Positions 1 through 8,303 of a stretch of DNA of 64,000 nucleotides are shown here, piece after piece (the stretch's first letter is position 1; every line of letters begins with the position of its first letter). The DNA is from Arcobacter acticola (GTDB taxonomy: Bacteria > Campylobacterota > Campylobacteria > Campylobacterales > Arcobacteraceae). Under the pieces are notes generated by a model, which worked only from the letters and a program-made list of their open reading frames with translations, ran no database searches and was not told where the DNA came from. The translations under genes were made by a program, and so were the position numbers. The stretch is taken from NCBI RefSeq assembly GCF_013177675.1, contig NZ_CP042652.1, forward strand, positions 1,116,001 through 1,180,000, read 5' to 3'.

Positions 1-116
1 AAGCTATATTATTAGCAACTGAAATTGCAAAAGAAATTGAGCAAAAAGTACAATATCCAGGTGAAATAAAAGTAAATGTTATTAGAGAATTAAGAGCAGA
101 AAGTTATGCTAGATAA
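1..116 (+). CDS. rny: Ribonuclease Y, C-terminal end (partial)
   Basis: The window opens inside this gene; only the last 38 codons are visible. They end in [20 protein letters not shown], which matches the conserved C-terminal tail of RNase Y, the membrane-anchored endoribonuclease that starts mRNA decay. The KH and HD domains lie outside the window. The stop is followed 29 bp later by rsmD on the same strand, so the two are probably co-transcribed. The identification rests on the tail motif alone, but that tail is distinctive. Confidence 0.8.
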   Translation, partial: AILLATEIAKEIEQKVQYPGEIKVNVIRELRAESYAR

Positions 117-145
117 TCAAACAATTTTAGATAAAGGACTAGTTT

Positions 146-742
146 ATGGCAAGTGATAGACCAACTACAAAAATAATTGCAGGTAAGTATAAAGGAAAAA
201 TTTTAGAATTACCTTCTTTGGATGTAACAAGAAGTTCAAAAGCTAGATTAAAAGAGTCCTTATTTAATGTTTTACAGTTTGATATAATTGATAAAATTTT
301 TATTGAATCATTTGCAGGAAGTGGTTCTATTGGATTAGAAGCTATTAGTCGAGGTGCAAAAAGAGCATATTTTATAGAAAAAGATAGAAACTCTTATCAA
401 ATTTTGTTAAAAAATTGTAAAGCTGTAGAAATGGAAAAATGTCAAACTGTGCAAGCAAATACTTTTGTTCAGACTCCATTAATTTTAGATTTTTTAAAAT
501 CTTCGAAAGATGAAATTGTTTTATATGTTGATCCTCCTTTTGATTATAGAGATGGAATGGATGATATATATGTACAATCATTTGATATGATAAGAAATAT
601 TGAATTAGATAATATTTTTATAGTAATAATTGAGCACGTAAGCTCACTTGAAATGCCAGAAGTTTTAGGAAGATTTACACTTAATAAAACTAAAACATTT
701 GGTAAAAGTGCTCTTTCTTATTATTTTTATACACAAGAGTAA
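146..742 (+). CDS. rsmD: 16S rRNA (guanine(966)-N2)-methyltransferase RsmD
   Basis: 198 aa, the usual length for RsmD, which methylates G966 of 16S rRNA in the 30S subunit using S-adenosylmethionine. The N-terminus IIAGKYKGKILELP and the TRSSKARLKESLFNVL segment are family hallmarks; FIESFAGSGSIGLEAISRGA is the SAM-binding loop; VDPPFDY near residue 129 is the catalytic DPPF/Y motif of N6/N2 base methyltransferases. An AAAGGA ribosome-binding site lies 7 nt before ATG 146. It sits between rny and a permease gene with only 5 bp to the latter, suggesting one transcript. Confidence 0.93.
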   Translation: MASDRPTTKIIAGKYKGKILELPSLDVTRSSKARLKESLFNVLQFDIIDKIFIESFAGSGSIGLEAISRGAKRAYFIEKDRNSYQILLKNCKAVEMEKCQTVQANTFVQTPLILDFLKSSKDEIVLYVDPPFDYRDGMDDIYVQSFDMIRNIELDNIFIVIIEHVSSLEMPEVLGRFTLNKTKTFGKSALSYYFYTQE

Positions 743-747
743 AATAT

Positions 748-1548
748 ATGTTTAAAGTAGCTTTATATCTCTTGATTACAGTTATTTTAACTATTTTTCT
801 AATGCCTTTTTTTTATACGGTTTCTCCTTATCAGTTGGATCCCAGTAAAATATTAGAAGCTCCATCTTTAAGCCATCTATTTGGAACTGATAGACTAGGT
901 AGAGATATGTTAGCTAGAGTATTGCAAGGCGGTCAAACTTCATTGATTATTGGTTTTCTTGCAGCTTCTATTTCTTCTATTCTTGGATTAGTTATAGGAA
1001 TTACAGCTGGATATTTTAAGGGAAATGTTGATAGAACCATTACTATTGTAATTGATCTTTTTTTAACTTTTCCTACTTTCTTTTTATTGTTAGCATTGGT
1101 TTCTTATATACAAGCTTCTTCTTTGATTTTAATTATTGTTATTTCAATTACAGGTTGGATGGGAATGTCAAGATTAATTAGATCTGAGAGTTTTGCAATT
1201 GGAAATAAACCTTTCATAAAAATATTAAGATTATCTAATGTTTCTACATTTAAAATTATATTTAAATATTTTGCACCAATACTTGCTCCAATTTTTTTGA
1301 TATCATTTACTTTTGGAGTAGGTGGTTCAATATTAGCAGAATCAGGACTTTCTTTTTTAGGACTTGGTATAAATGCTCCCCAAATGTCTTGGGGAAGTTT
1401 ACTAAGTGATGGTAAGGCTGTTATTGATATTGCTTGGTGGGTTAGTTTTTTCCCTGGTTTAATGATATTTTTAATCACATTTTGTTTAATACAAATATCT
1501 GATTATCTTCAAGGTCTTGCAAACTCAAAAGAGATGATAAAAAATTAG
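748..1548 (+). CDS. ABC transporter permease, DppC/OppC family
   Basis: 266 aa inner-membrane permease with about six membrane spans. The segment LFGTDRLGRDMLARVLQGG (residues about 49-68) is the characteristic N-terminal motif of DppC/OppC subunits, and GWMGMSRLIRSESFAIG followed by the hydrophobic SFTFGVGGSILAESGLSFLGLG region is the EAA loop that contacts the ATPase. The family imports di- or oligopeptides, or nickel. It starts 5 bp after rsmD. No partner permease, ATPase or binding protein lies within this window, so either partners are elsewhere or this is an orphan subunit. The 3' end overlaps the convergent SDR gene by 4 bp. Substrate unknown. Confidence 0.88.
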   Translation: MFKVALYLLITVILTIFLMPFFYTVSPYQLDPSKILEAPSLSHLFGTDRLGRDMLARVLQGGQTSLIIGFLAASISSILGLVIGITAGYFKGNVDRTITIVIDLFLTFPTFFLLLALVSYIQASSLILIIVISITGWMGMSRLIRSESFAIGNKPFIKILRLSNVSTFKIIFKYFAPILAPIFLISFTFGVGGSILAESGLSFLGLGINAPQMSWGSLLSDGKAVIDIAWWVSFFPGLMIFLITFCLIQISDYLQGLANSKEMIKN

Positions 1549-2366
1549 ATTTTATTTAATAATTTATCCATTAAAGAAGTAGAAAGAATTCTTTTTAAAA
1601 ATCCTAAAATATAAGTAGCTTTTGTTACATAATATCTAGGCTTTGGTTTTTGTGTTTGCATGATTTTTAGCACTACATTTGCTACACTAGTAGCTGGAAG
1701 ATTAAAAGGGGCATTGTTATCATTTGATTCAAGTCTAACTTTCAACTCTTTTTTATAAACTTCTTCGAAAAAACTTCCTTCTATTTGAATATTTTTATTG
1801 AATTTTATTAAAGCATTTTCTCTAAATTTTGATGTAACAGGCCCTGTATTTATAGTGCTAATAAAAATATTACTTCCTAATACTTCTTGTCTTAATGTAT
1901 CAGTTATTCCTTCAATTGCATATTTACTTGCATTATATGCACCTCTATATTTTAAAGAGATGATTCCAAGAACAGAGCTGTGTTGGATGATTTTTCCAAA
2001 GCCTTGAGTTCTAAATATTTTCATCGCTTGTAAGGTAACTTCATGAAGTCCAAAGAAGTTTGTATCAAATTGTTCTTTAAGTGTATCAACACTTAAATCT
2101 TCTACAGCACCAGGTTGTCCATAGCCTGCGTTATTAAAAACTGCATCTAGTTTTATATCATTTTTTATAATAGTTTCAAAAGCATTTGAAATATCTTCTT
2201 TATTTTTAACATCTATTTGAAAAGTTTCAAAGCCTAAATCTTTTAACATTTGTACATCTTCTTCTTTTCTAGCACTTGCATAAACTTTATAATTATTTTC
2301 TTTTAGAGTAAGGGCTGTTTGTAATCCAATTCCTGAAGAACAACCCGTTATTAATATATTTTGCAT
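1545..2366 (-). CDS. Short-chain dehydrogenase/reductase (SDR)
   Basis: 273 aa classical SDR. TGCSSGIG at residues about 7-14 is the NAD(P)-binding TGxxxGxG motif, NNAGYG (about 80-85) is the NNAG structural motif, and the catalytic set is Ser in QHSSVLG plus Tyr and Lys in YNASK. The protein resembles general ketone/aldehyde-reducing SDRs annotated as SDR family oxidoreductase. Its substrate cannot be read from sequence. The stop overlaps the convergent permease gene, so the two transcripts run into each other. It starts at ATG 2366 with a short 5' spacer toward the divergent 2440 gene. Confidence 0.9.
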   Translation of the reverse strand: MQNILITGCSSGIGLQTALTLKENNYKVYASARKEEDVQMLKDLGFETFQIDVKNKEDISNAFETIIKNDIKLDAVFNNAGYGQPGAVEDLSVDTLKEQFDTNFFGLHEVTLQAMKIFRTQGFGKIIQHSSVLGIISLKYRGAYNASKYAIEGITDTLRQEVLGSNIFISTINTGPVTSKFRENALIKFNKNIQIEGSFFEEVYKKELKVRLESNDNNAPFNLPATSVANVVLKIMQTQKPKPRYYVTKATYILGFLKRILSTSLMDKLLNKI

Positions 2367-2439
2367 AATTTTAATCCATTTTACTTTTTTGAAATGCTAT
2401 TATAACTAAAAATATTTGTATAGAGATTTTAGGAAAGAT

Positions 2440-3222
2440 ATGACAAAAAGAGATAAAGAGATAAAAGAGCTTTTAGATAATGAAGTAAATCAACGAAATA
2501 ATAATTTAGAATTAACATATGATAAGCCAGATCCACTTTTAGTAGCTAGTAGATATGATGATGAATTTATAATTCTTTTATGTGCTTTATTTGCCTATGG
2601 AAATGCAAGATTGATAGTAAAACTTTTAGATACATTTGAATTTTCATTACTTGAAAAAAGTGATGAAATGATAGATAAGGAATTAGACTCTTTTTATTAT
2701 AGATTTCAAAACTCCCAAGATATAAAAACAATTTTTAAAACTTTTAAACGATTAAAACAAATAGATAGTTTAAATAGTATATTTGTAAATGCATATAAAA
2801 AAGAAAATAGCGTTTTAGAAGGAATAGATGCTTTAATTCAAACTATTCACAATATTGCAAACTATAAGTCACAAGGCTTTACTTTTTTAATTTCTAGCCC
2901 TTTTAAAAGAGATAAGCAAGGAATAATAAAAGAGTTGGGAAATGCTCCATATAAAAGATGGAATATGTACTTGCGTTGGATGGTAAGAGATGATAATTTA
3001 GATTTAGGACTTTGGCGTGGTGTTGATAAAAAAGATTTGATTTTACCTTTAGATACTCACACTTTTAAAGTTTCTCAAAAACTAGGACTTTTAGATAGAC
3101 AAAGTTATGATTTAAAATCAGCACTTTTAATAACACAAAAACTTAAAGAGTTTGATAGTTTAGATCCTATTAAGTACGATTTTTCATTATATAGGATTGG
3201 ACAGGAGAAGATTAAAATCTAA
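2440..3222 (+). CDS. TIGR02757 (DUF2400) family protein
   Basis: 260 aa. The protein carries the features of the TIGR02757 family: KPDPLLVASRYDDEFIILLC near the start, a GFTFLISSP stretch, KRWNMYLRWMVR and a terminal LPLDTHTFKVSQKLGL. The family is all-helical, resembles HhH/base-excision-type folds in general shape, and has no settled function. I start at ATG 2440, which is preceded by AGGAAAG, rather than the in-frame TTG at 2416, which has no ribosome-binding site. It is divergent from the SDR gene and convergent with the lipoprotein at 3317. Confidence 0.82.
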   Translation: MTKRDKEIKELLDNEVNQRNNNLELTYDKPDPLLVASRYDDEFIILLCALFAYGNARLIVKLLDTFEFSLLEKSDEMIDKELDSFYYRFQNSQDIKTIFKTFKRLKQIDSLNSIFVNAYKKENSVLEGIDALIQTIHNIANYKSQGFTFLISSPFKRDKQGIIKELGNAPYKRWNMYLRWMVRDDNLDLGLWRGVDKKDLILPLDTHTFKVSQKLGLLDRQSYDLKSALLITQKLKEFDSLDPIKYDFSLYRIGQEKIKI

Positions 3223-3299
3223 TCATATAAATAGTATTTTAGGAAATATTTTATAAGCTAGCGTAATCATCGTTAGAAAGATATAATTTAATCACAAAT

Positions 3300-3322
3300 A
3301 AATAAAGAAAGATTCTTTATTT
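3300..3322 (-). terminator. Hairpin at end of lipoprotein gene
   Basis: A perfect 10-bp stem (AAATAAAGAA paired with TTCTTTATTT) with a 3-nt loop overlaps the stop codon of the minus-strand lipoprotein gene. It is AT-rich and ends in T runs on both strands, so it may serve both the lipoprotein operon and the convergent 2440 gene. Confidence 0.5.
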
Positions 3323-4201
3323 ACTTGCTTGATTTTCACTAGATAGTTTTCTTAATACAATAGAAGAACCAGTACAAGTGCAAGTATTATCTACCATTTC
3401 AGATGTTTCACCAATCTTAGAAACAATTTGCCATTTAGTATCTGTAGCTTCTTTTAATGTTGTGAATCCAGTACTTCTTTTATTGATACTTTTACATTTA
3501 GTAGAACAAAGTGTATCTACTCCTGTTTGTTTCCACGTATCAAAGAATGTCATTGTTGTTTGATCTTTTTTATCAAATAAAAGTCTAGTTTTTTGTTCTC
3601 TAGCTCTTTGTCTTTTTTCAATTTCTTCTCTTTCTTTTTTCCCATCTTCAAAACTTTCTTGACTTGGAGGTGTCGCTTGAAATTTTGGATTTGGTACTGA
3701 AGTGGGTGTTGAATCTACTGTTGTTTCTAAACTTGATTCAAATTCCATATCATTTTGTTTGTCTAAGTACTCTTTTTTTACTTTTTCATCTACACTAATA
3801 GAGAAATAACTATTAGTATTTTGACTTGCAATATGAGCAATAAAATAAGGTGCCTTATCTACTTCACAAATATAAGCTTTATTATTAGCATAAGCATTTA
3901 CATAACTTCTATTAATAAAATGATCTATATAAACTAACTTACCCTTTTTATCTGAACAAAGTTTTCCGAATTTTAATAATAAGTCATTTCGATTTTGTTC
4001 TTGTGTAAATTTGTTTCTATATAGTTTTTGTCTAGAATCATATTCAAAAACTTTTGCATCATTTAGTACATTGTTGATATTTTCAACTTTTGGCTTTTCA
4101 ACTTTTTTTACATTTTTAGGTGATTTATTTGCACATGCTGTAAATAATACAGCTGCTGCTGCGATAAACAATACTATTTTTAAAAATTTATTTATTTTCA
4201 T
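3317..4201 (-). CDS. Lipoprotein of unknown function, intact copy left of IS
   Basis: 294 aa with a lipoprotein signal: positive start MKINK, hydrophobic core and LFTAC lipobox with Cys at about residue 23. The body has a conserved Cys-containing N-terminal region, a Lys/Glu-rich linker (about 185-210) and a C-terminal region with CxxxC and CTC cysteines. I do not recognise a family. It ends with its own stop and terminator hairpin. In the ancestral arrangement it followed the diguanylate cyclase gene by 6 bp; the IS1634-type insertion rebuilt this full copy from a long target duplication but separated it from the operon promoter. Its first 172 residues are identical to the copy at 6103-6657. 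Confidence 0.8.
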   Translation of the reverse strand: MKINKFLKIVLFIAAAAVLFTACANKSPKNVKKVEKPKVENINNVLNDAKVFEYDSRQKLYRNKFTQEQNRNDLLLKFGKLCSDKKGKLVYIDHFINRSYVNAYANNKAYICEVDKAPYFIAHIASQNTNSYFSISVDEKVKKEYLDKQNDMEFESSLETTVDSTPTSVPNPKFQATPPSQESFEDGKKEREEIEKRQRAREQKTRLLFDKKDQTTMTFFDTWKQTGVDTLCSTKCKSINKRSTGFTTLKEATDTKWQIVSKIGETSEMVDNTCTCTGSSIVLRKLSSENQASK

Positions 4202-4383
4202 TTTAGGTTAAATTTCCATCCCATTTTCTAAAGTTATTTTATTTCTTCCATTTTCTTTTGCTTGGTATAAAAGCATATCCGCTTTTTGTAGCGTATTTTC
4301 ATATGAGTCATAACTACCTCTTAACGCAACACCTGCACTAAAAGTAACTTTTATTTTTTGACCTTTATATAAAAAGCTATTTT
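3686..4383. repeat. Left copy of ~698-bp direct repeat flanking the IS1634-type element
   Basis: This segment matches 6142-6839 with a constant offset of 2456 bp. Parallel reading shows no difference, and the encoded lipoprotein part is residue-for-residue identical. It runs from inside the lipoprotein gene into the end of the diguanylate cyclase gene. The simplest reading is a very long target-site duplication. Confidence 0.92.
4208..4383 (-). pseudogene. 3' fragment of diguanylate cyclase gene
   Basis: This is a duplicate of the last ~58 codons of the GGDEF gene at 6664-7791, ending at the same stop. It includes the FSAGV and LLYQAKENGRNKITLEN region but lacks the GGEEF active site and any start codon. 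It was created by the IS insertion and is truncated exactly at the element border. It lies 6 bp upstream of the intact lipoprotein gene, so it now serves only as leader sequence for that gene. Confidence 0.9.
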
Positions 4384-6141
4384 CCTGACTTTCTCATATG
4401 GACACACACTTTTTAACTATTTTTAATTGCATTATAAACTTGTTGTTGAATTTCATCAAATTTCAAGTAGACTAATTTTCCATTTGTTCTAAGTGCAAAC
4501 ATATGTTTAATTATATCTCTTAAAAGTTTTTGTGAGAATTTAAATTTAATATTATTTTCTTTAAGTTTTGAATCAAACTCTTTATAAATTGAGTATGATA
4601 CAAATGAAATAAGAATATGAGCCTTTATTCTGGTTTCTAGCCTATGGTATATGGGTCTGATTTTAAGATCAGTTTTTGATATTCTAAATGCTTGTTCTAC
4701 TGCATATTGATTATTATAGTGTTCTATAATTTCACTTGGTGTTAGTGTAAAATCATTTGTAATAAAACCTTTTATACCATCTAATTTTGAATCATTATCA
4801 ACTTTTTGATTATTGATATTAAAAGTGATATCACATTTATGATCATCGATGTTAAGATATTTAGCATAGTATGATAGTTTTAAATCTTTTTTTGTGATAG
4901 ATTTTGAGAATTCAATTTTTTTCTTTAATCTTTCAAGTGCTTTATCTCTATTATGTTTATCTTTCTTAGCTCTTGCCGTTGAATATGAAAGAACTAACCT
5001 TTGATTGATATTTATGGATTGTTTATTGTCATTCTCATCAGTATATGGTATATCTTTATTAAATTTAAGTGTATGAGTTACTCCATCATTTAAAAATATC
5101 AAGTTTGATATTTGCTCTTTTAAATCATTTGATATATTTTTTATTTTGGCTGCAAGGATATATTTATATCCATTATTTTCAAGATATACTAGATTATTAT
5201 TGTTTAGCATTCCTCTATCAGCTACAACTACAGGTTTATTTTTTAATTGAAATTTATTTTGAAACTTTTTAAGTACATCAACTAAAGTATGTCCCTCATA
5301 TTTATTACCCTCATAAACCTCAAAGCTTAATGGATATCCTTGTAGTGTTGTAAACAATCCCAGTTGTATCTGAGGACGTGCTAATTTACCCTCTTTACTA
5401 AATCCAATACGTCTAAGATCGTCTTCACTCTCAGATTCAAAGTACAGGGTTGTAACATCATAAAATGTAAATGCAATAGTTTGGTTCATTTTTGCATAAG
5501 TATGATCAAATACACATTTTTCAATTTGTAGTTTTAAATTCTCTTCATAAAGTGTATCTAAAAATCTATAGATAGCATTTTTATCTACACTCTCTTTTTT
5601 AAAATATTCAAGATAATCAATCAAATATAATTTACTACCAGGATACAGTAATCTTGATACAACAAGATTTTTAAACATCTGAAGTCTTTTACAATCCAAA
5701 TCTACACTAGAACATCCCAATCGTTCAAATAATTTTCCATAGATTAATTCATCACCTATTGGTATTAAATCATTATTTCCAAGTTCTATGAATATTAACT
5801 CTTCATTTTTATTTTCATCAAATAAAGTAGGATACATTTGTTGACGCAGTTCTTCTAAACGTTTATTTGCAACATCTAAATAAATTTGTAAATCTAAATC
5901 ATTTTTTACACAAGCAATAGTTTCTATAACCTTATATTTCCTATGAACTCTATCGATAATCTGAATACTGATTGTTCCACTACTATTTTTCTTCTGTCTA
6001 ATATGTAAACTCATACTAAAATTGTAGCAGGTTTTAGACTATAGGACACACACTTTTATGAATTTTATAGTCTATAAAGCCCTTTAATAAGGGATATCAC
6101 TTTTAGAAAAATTGATTTTTGATAAAAATGAGAAAGTCAGG
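4384..6141 (-). mobile_element. IS1634-family insertion sequence
   Basis: The element is 1758 bp, bounded by perfect 14-bp terminal inverted repeats: CCTGACTTTCTCAT at 4384-4397 and its complement at 6128-6141. It encodes one transposase. The sequence GGACACACACTTTT also occurs as a direct repeat inside each end (4400 and 6044). It is flanked by the ~698-bp duplication. IS1634 elements are known, from Mycoplasma mycoides, for creating unusually long and variable direct repeats, which fits what is seen. Confidence 0.92.
4413..6014 (-). CDS. IS1634-family DDE transposase
   Basis: 533 aa, complete and apparently intact. DDE residues are visible: FYDVTTLYFES (first Asp), PVVVADRGMLN (second Asp) and the YNNQYAVEQAFRISKTDL block with the catalytic Glu. 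The N-terminal MSLHIRQKKNSSG and LDVANKRLEELRQQM segments are typical of IS1634 transposases. The protein should bind the 14-bp ends and catalyse transposition. It is transcribed toward the intact lipoprotein copy, so read-through from the IS could drive that gene. Codon use resembles the host, so the element may come from a related genome. Confidence 0.95.
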   Translation of the reverse strand: MSLHIRQKKNSSGTISIQIIDRVHRKYKVIETIACVKNDLDLQIYLDVANKRLEELRQQMYPTLFDENKNEELIFIELGNNDLIPIGDELIYGKLFERLGCSSVDLDCKRLQMFKNLVVSRLLYPGSKLYLIDYLEYFKKESVDKNAIYRFLDTLYEENLKLQIEKCVFDHTYAKMNQTIAFTFYDVTTLYFESESEDDLRRIGFSKEGKLARPQIQLGLFTTLQGYPLSFEVYEGNKYEGHTLVDVLKKFQNKFQLKNKPVVVADRGMLNNNNLVYLENNGYKYILAAKIKNISNDLKEQISNLIFLNDGVTHTLKFNKDIPYTDENDNKQSININQRLVLSYSTARAKKDKHNRDKALERLKKKIEFSKSITKKDLKLSYYAKYLNIDDHKCDITFNINNQKVDNDSKLDGIKGFITNDFTLTPSEIIEHYNNQYAVEQAFRISKTDLKIRPIYHRLETRIKAHILISFVSYSIYKEFDSKLKENNIKFKFSQKLLRDIIKHMFALRTNGKLVYLKFDEIQQQVYNAIKNS

Positions 6142-6657
6142 TGGATTTGGTACTGAAGTGGGTGTTGAATCTACTGTTGTTTCTAAACTTGATTCAAATT
6201 CCATATCATTTTGTTTGTCTAAGTACTCTTTTTTTACTTTTTCATCTACACTAATAGAGAAATAACTATTAGTATTTTGACTTGCAATATGAGCAATAAA
6301 ATAAGGTGCCTTATCTACTTCACAAATATAAGCTTTATTATTAGCATAAGCATTTACATAACTTCTATTAATAAAATGATCTATATAAACTAACTTACCC
6401 TTTTTATCTGAACAAAGTTTTCCGAATTTTAATAATAAGTCATTTCGATTTTGTTCTTGTGTAAATTTGTTTCTATATAGTTTTTGTCTAGAATCATATT
6501 CAAAAACTTTTGCATCATTTAGTACATTGTTGATATTTTCAACTTTTGGCTTTTCAACTTTTTTTACATTTTTAGGTGATTTATTTGCACATGCTGTAAA
6601 TAATACAGCTGCTGCTGCGATAAACAATACTATTTTTAAAAATTTATTTATTTTCAT
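6103..6657 (-). pseudogene. Truncated lipoprotein copy with IS-encoded tail
   Basis: The first 172 residues equal the intact lipoprotein at 3317-4201, including the LFTAC lipobox. The reading frame then crosses into the insertion sequence and gains the tail PDFLIFIKNQFF before stopping. The C-terminal ~120 residues with the cysteine motifs are lost. The copy keeps its native position 6 bp downstream of the diguanylate cyclase stop, so it is still transcribed with that gene. It may make a short exported lipoprotein. Confidence 0.85.
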
Positions 6658-6839
6658 TTTAGGTTAAATTTCCATCCCATTTTCTAAAGTTATTTTATTT
6701 CTTCCATTTTCTTTTGCTTGGTATAAAAGCATATCCGCTTTTTGTAGCGTATTTTCATATGAGTCATAACTACCTCTTAACGCAACACCTGCACTAAAAG
6801 TAACTTTTATTTTTTGACCTTTATATAAAAAGCTATTTT
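6142..6839. repeat. Right copy of ~698-bp direct repeat flanking the IS1634-type element
   Basis: Partner of 3686-4383. The repeat ends inside the diguanylate cyclase gene; the base at 6840 also matches the IS end, so the boundary is uncertain by 1 bp. Confidence 0.92.
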
Positions 6840-7791
6840 CAGTAACTATTGTTTTAATGCGTTTTAAGAACTGTAAAAGCTCCCTATTTAGATTAAAATG
6901 AATAATTGCAACAAATTCTTCTCCACCGTATCTTCCAACGATATCATGGTCTCTAATACTTTTATTTAATATCTTCCCAAAAGTTGATAAAACAACATCT
7001 CCACACTCATGTCCATAAGTATCATTTATTTTTTTAAAATGATCTAAATCAAAAAAAACAACAGCATATTGAGTATTTATTCTTACATAAGAACTTTCTA
7101 TTCTTACTACTTCATCTGTAAAAGATTTTCTTGTTAAAAGACCGGTTAATGGATCTTTCATGTTTTCTATTTTTGTTTTATTTAATTCTTCTTCTAATGT
7201 TGTTATTTTTTCTTCTAATTCTTGAACTTTTGTCTTACCAGTTTCTAGTTTGCTAGTAACCGTATTCATCTCTTTTTCAATAGAAATAGCAGCAGTAACT
7301 AATTCATTTTGAAGTTTAGTCAGTTCTTCTAATCCATTGTCTCTTATATTTATTGATTCTATTCTTTCTTTTATGTTTAGAACAACTTTAGAACCAGAAC
7401 CATTGCTTGAAATAGCATCATTTAAATATTCTTCCATAAGTAATACAAGTTTAGAAATATCAGAAGTTCTTTCTATTACAACTTTTTTATCTCTTTCAAA
7501 TCTTTTATTTATAAATTCTTCAATTTTATCCTGAATTTCTTTTTTAAATAAAAGATTTACATCTTTTTCTATTTGTGTAAAGAGTTCATCAATTTCATCA
7601 TTTGTTTTAGAACAAATTGAAGGAAGAACAGATTTTTTTATTAAAGAAGCCAATGTTTGAACATTTTGTGGATTTACTCTTTTTAGTAAAAGAGGTATTA
7701 ACTTCAAAGGAGTATCAATGGCATTTGTATTTACAAACTCTTTTTCTTTTGTTGTTAATTGTTCTATAATGTCTTTAATATTTTCAATCAT
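6664..7791 (-). CDS. Diguanylate cyclase (GGDEF), cytoplasmic coiled-coil type
   Basis: 375 aa. The N-terminal ~120 residues are helical with no membrane span, followed by a coiled coil (about 150-210), then a GGDEF domain from about residue 215. The active site is RYGGEEF, and RDHD five residues upstream is an RxxD inhibitory site for c-di-GMP feedback. It should form c-di-GMP from two GTP. The gene is intact, but its last ~176 bp were copied to the left of the IS. It follows yqeY at 25 bp and originally led into the lipoprotein gene by 6 bp. Confidence 0.92.
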   Translation of the reverse strand: MIENIKDIIEQLTTKEKEFVNTNAIDTPLKLIPLLLKRVNPQNVQTLASLIKKSVLPSICSKTNDEIDELFTQIEKDVNLLFKKEIQDKIEEFINKRFERDKKVVIERTSDISKLVLLMEEYLNDAISSNGSGSKVVLNIKERIESINIRDNGLEELTKLQNELVTAAISIEKEMNTVTSKLETGKTKVQELEEKITTLEEELNKTKIENMKDPLTGLLTRKSFTDEVVRIESSYVRINTQYAVVFFDLDHFKKINDTYGHECGDVVLSTFGKILNKSIRDHDIVGRYGGEEFVAIIHFNLNRELLQFLKRIKTIVTENSFLYKGQKIKVTFSAGVALRGSYDSYENTLQKADMLLYQAKENGRNKITLENGMEI

Positions 7792-7816
7792 AATTAATTC
7801 CCTACACTATTAATTT

Positions 7817-8260
7817 TTATGCTAAAAGCTTTTTAACCATTTCATTTATTCTTTTTCCATCTGCAACACCTGCAAATTTTTTGCTTGCTGCTCCCATTAC
7901 TTTTCCTATGTCTTTCATAGTTGTTGCCGCCGTTTGTGCTATGATTTCTTTCATTCCTGCTTCTAGTTCTTCATCACTTGCTTGTGCTGGAAGATATAAC
8001 ATAAAAACATCTATTTGTTCTTGCTCTTTTGCTACTAAATCATCTCTTGAAGCAGCAGAATATTGAGCTATTGCTTCTTCTCTTTGTTTGATACCTTTTT
8101 GGATTAACTTAATAACATCTTCATCATTAAGCTCTTTTCTCTCATCAACTTCAATTTGTTTAATCATTGTATTAATAGCTCTAATTGAGTCTCTTTTAAC
8201 AACTTCTTTTTCTCTCATTGCAGTTTTTAAATCTTCTTTTAATTGCTCTTTTAAGCTCAT
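7817..8260 (-). CDS. yqeY: GatB/YqeY domain protein
   Basis: 147 aa, matching YqeY throughout: LKEQLKEDLKTAMREKEVVKRDSIRAI at the start, a central basic helix QRKEAIAQY-like segment (QREEAIAQYSAASRDDL), and the terminal MGAASKKFAGVADGKRINEMV. The domain is the tRNA-binding tail shared with GatB of the amidotransferase, but the stand-alone protein has no firm role. It is the first gene of the minus-strand run leading to the diguanylate cyclase. Confidence 0.92.
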   Translation of the reverse strand: MSLKEQLKEDLKTAMREKEVVKRDSIRAINTMIKQIEVDERKELNDEDVIKLIQKGIKQREEAIAQYSAASRDDLVAKEQEQIDVFMLYLPAQASDEELEAGMKEIIAQTAATTMKDIGKVMGAASKKFAGVADGKRINEMVKKLLA

Positions 8261-8303
8261 ATAAAATCCTTGTATTTATAATTAATTGGGTGATTATATC
8301 TAT

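Noticed and set aside
105-155. 16-codon frame overlapping the rny stop and rsmD start
   Set aside because: Too short, no homology recognised; likely chance.
1104-1478. Minus-strand 124-aa frame inside the permease gene
   Set aside because: Antisense shadow of a clear membrane protein; no ribosome-binding site or family features.
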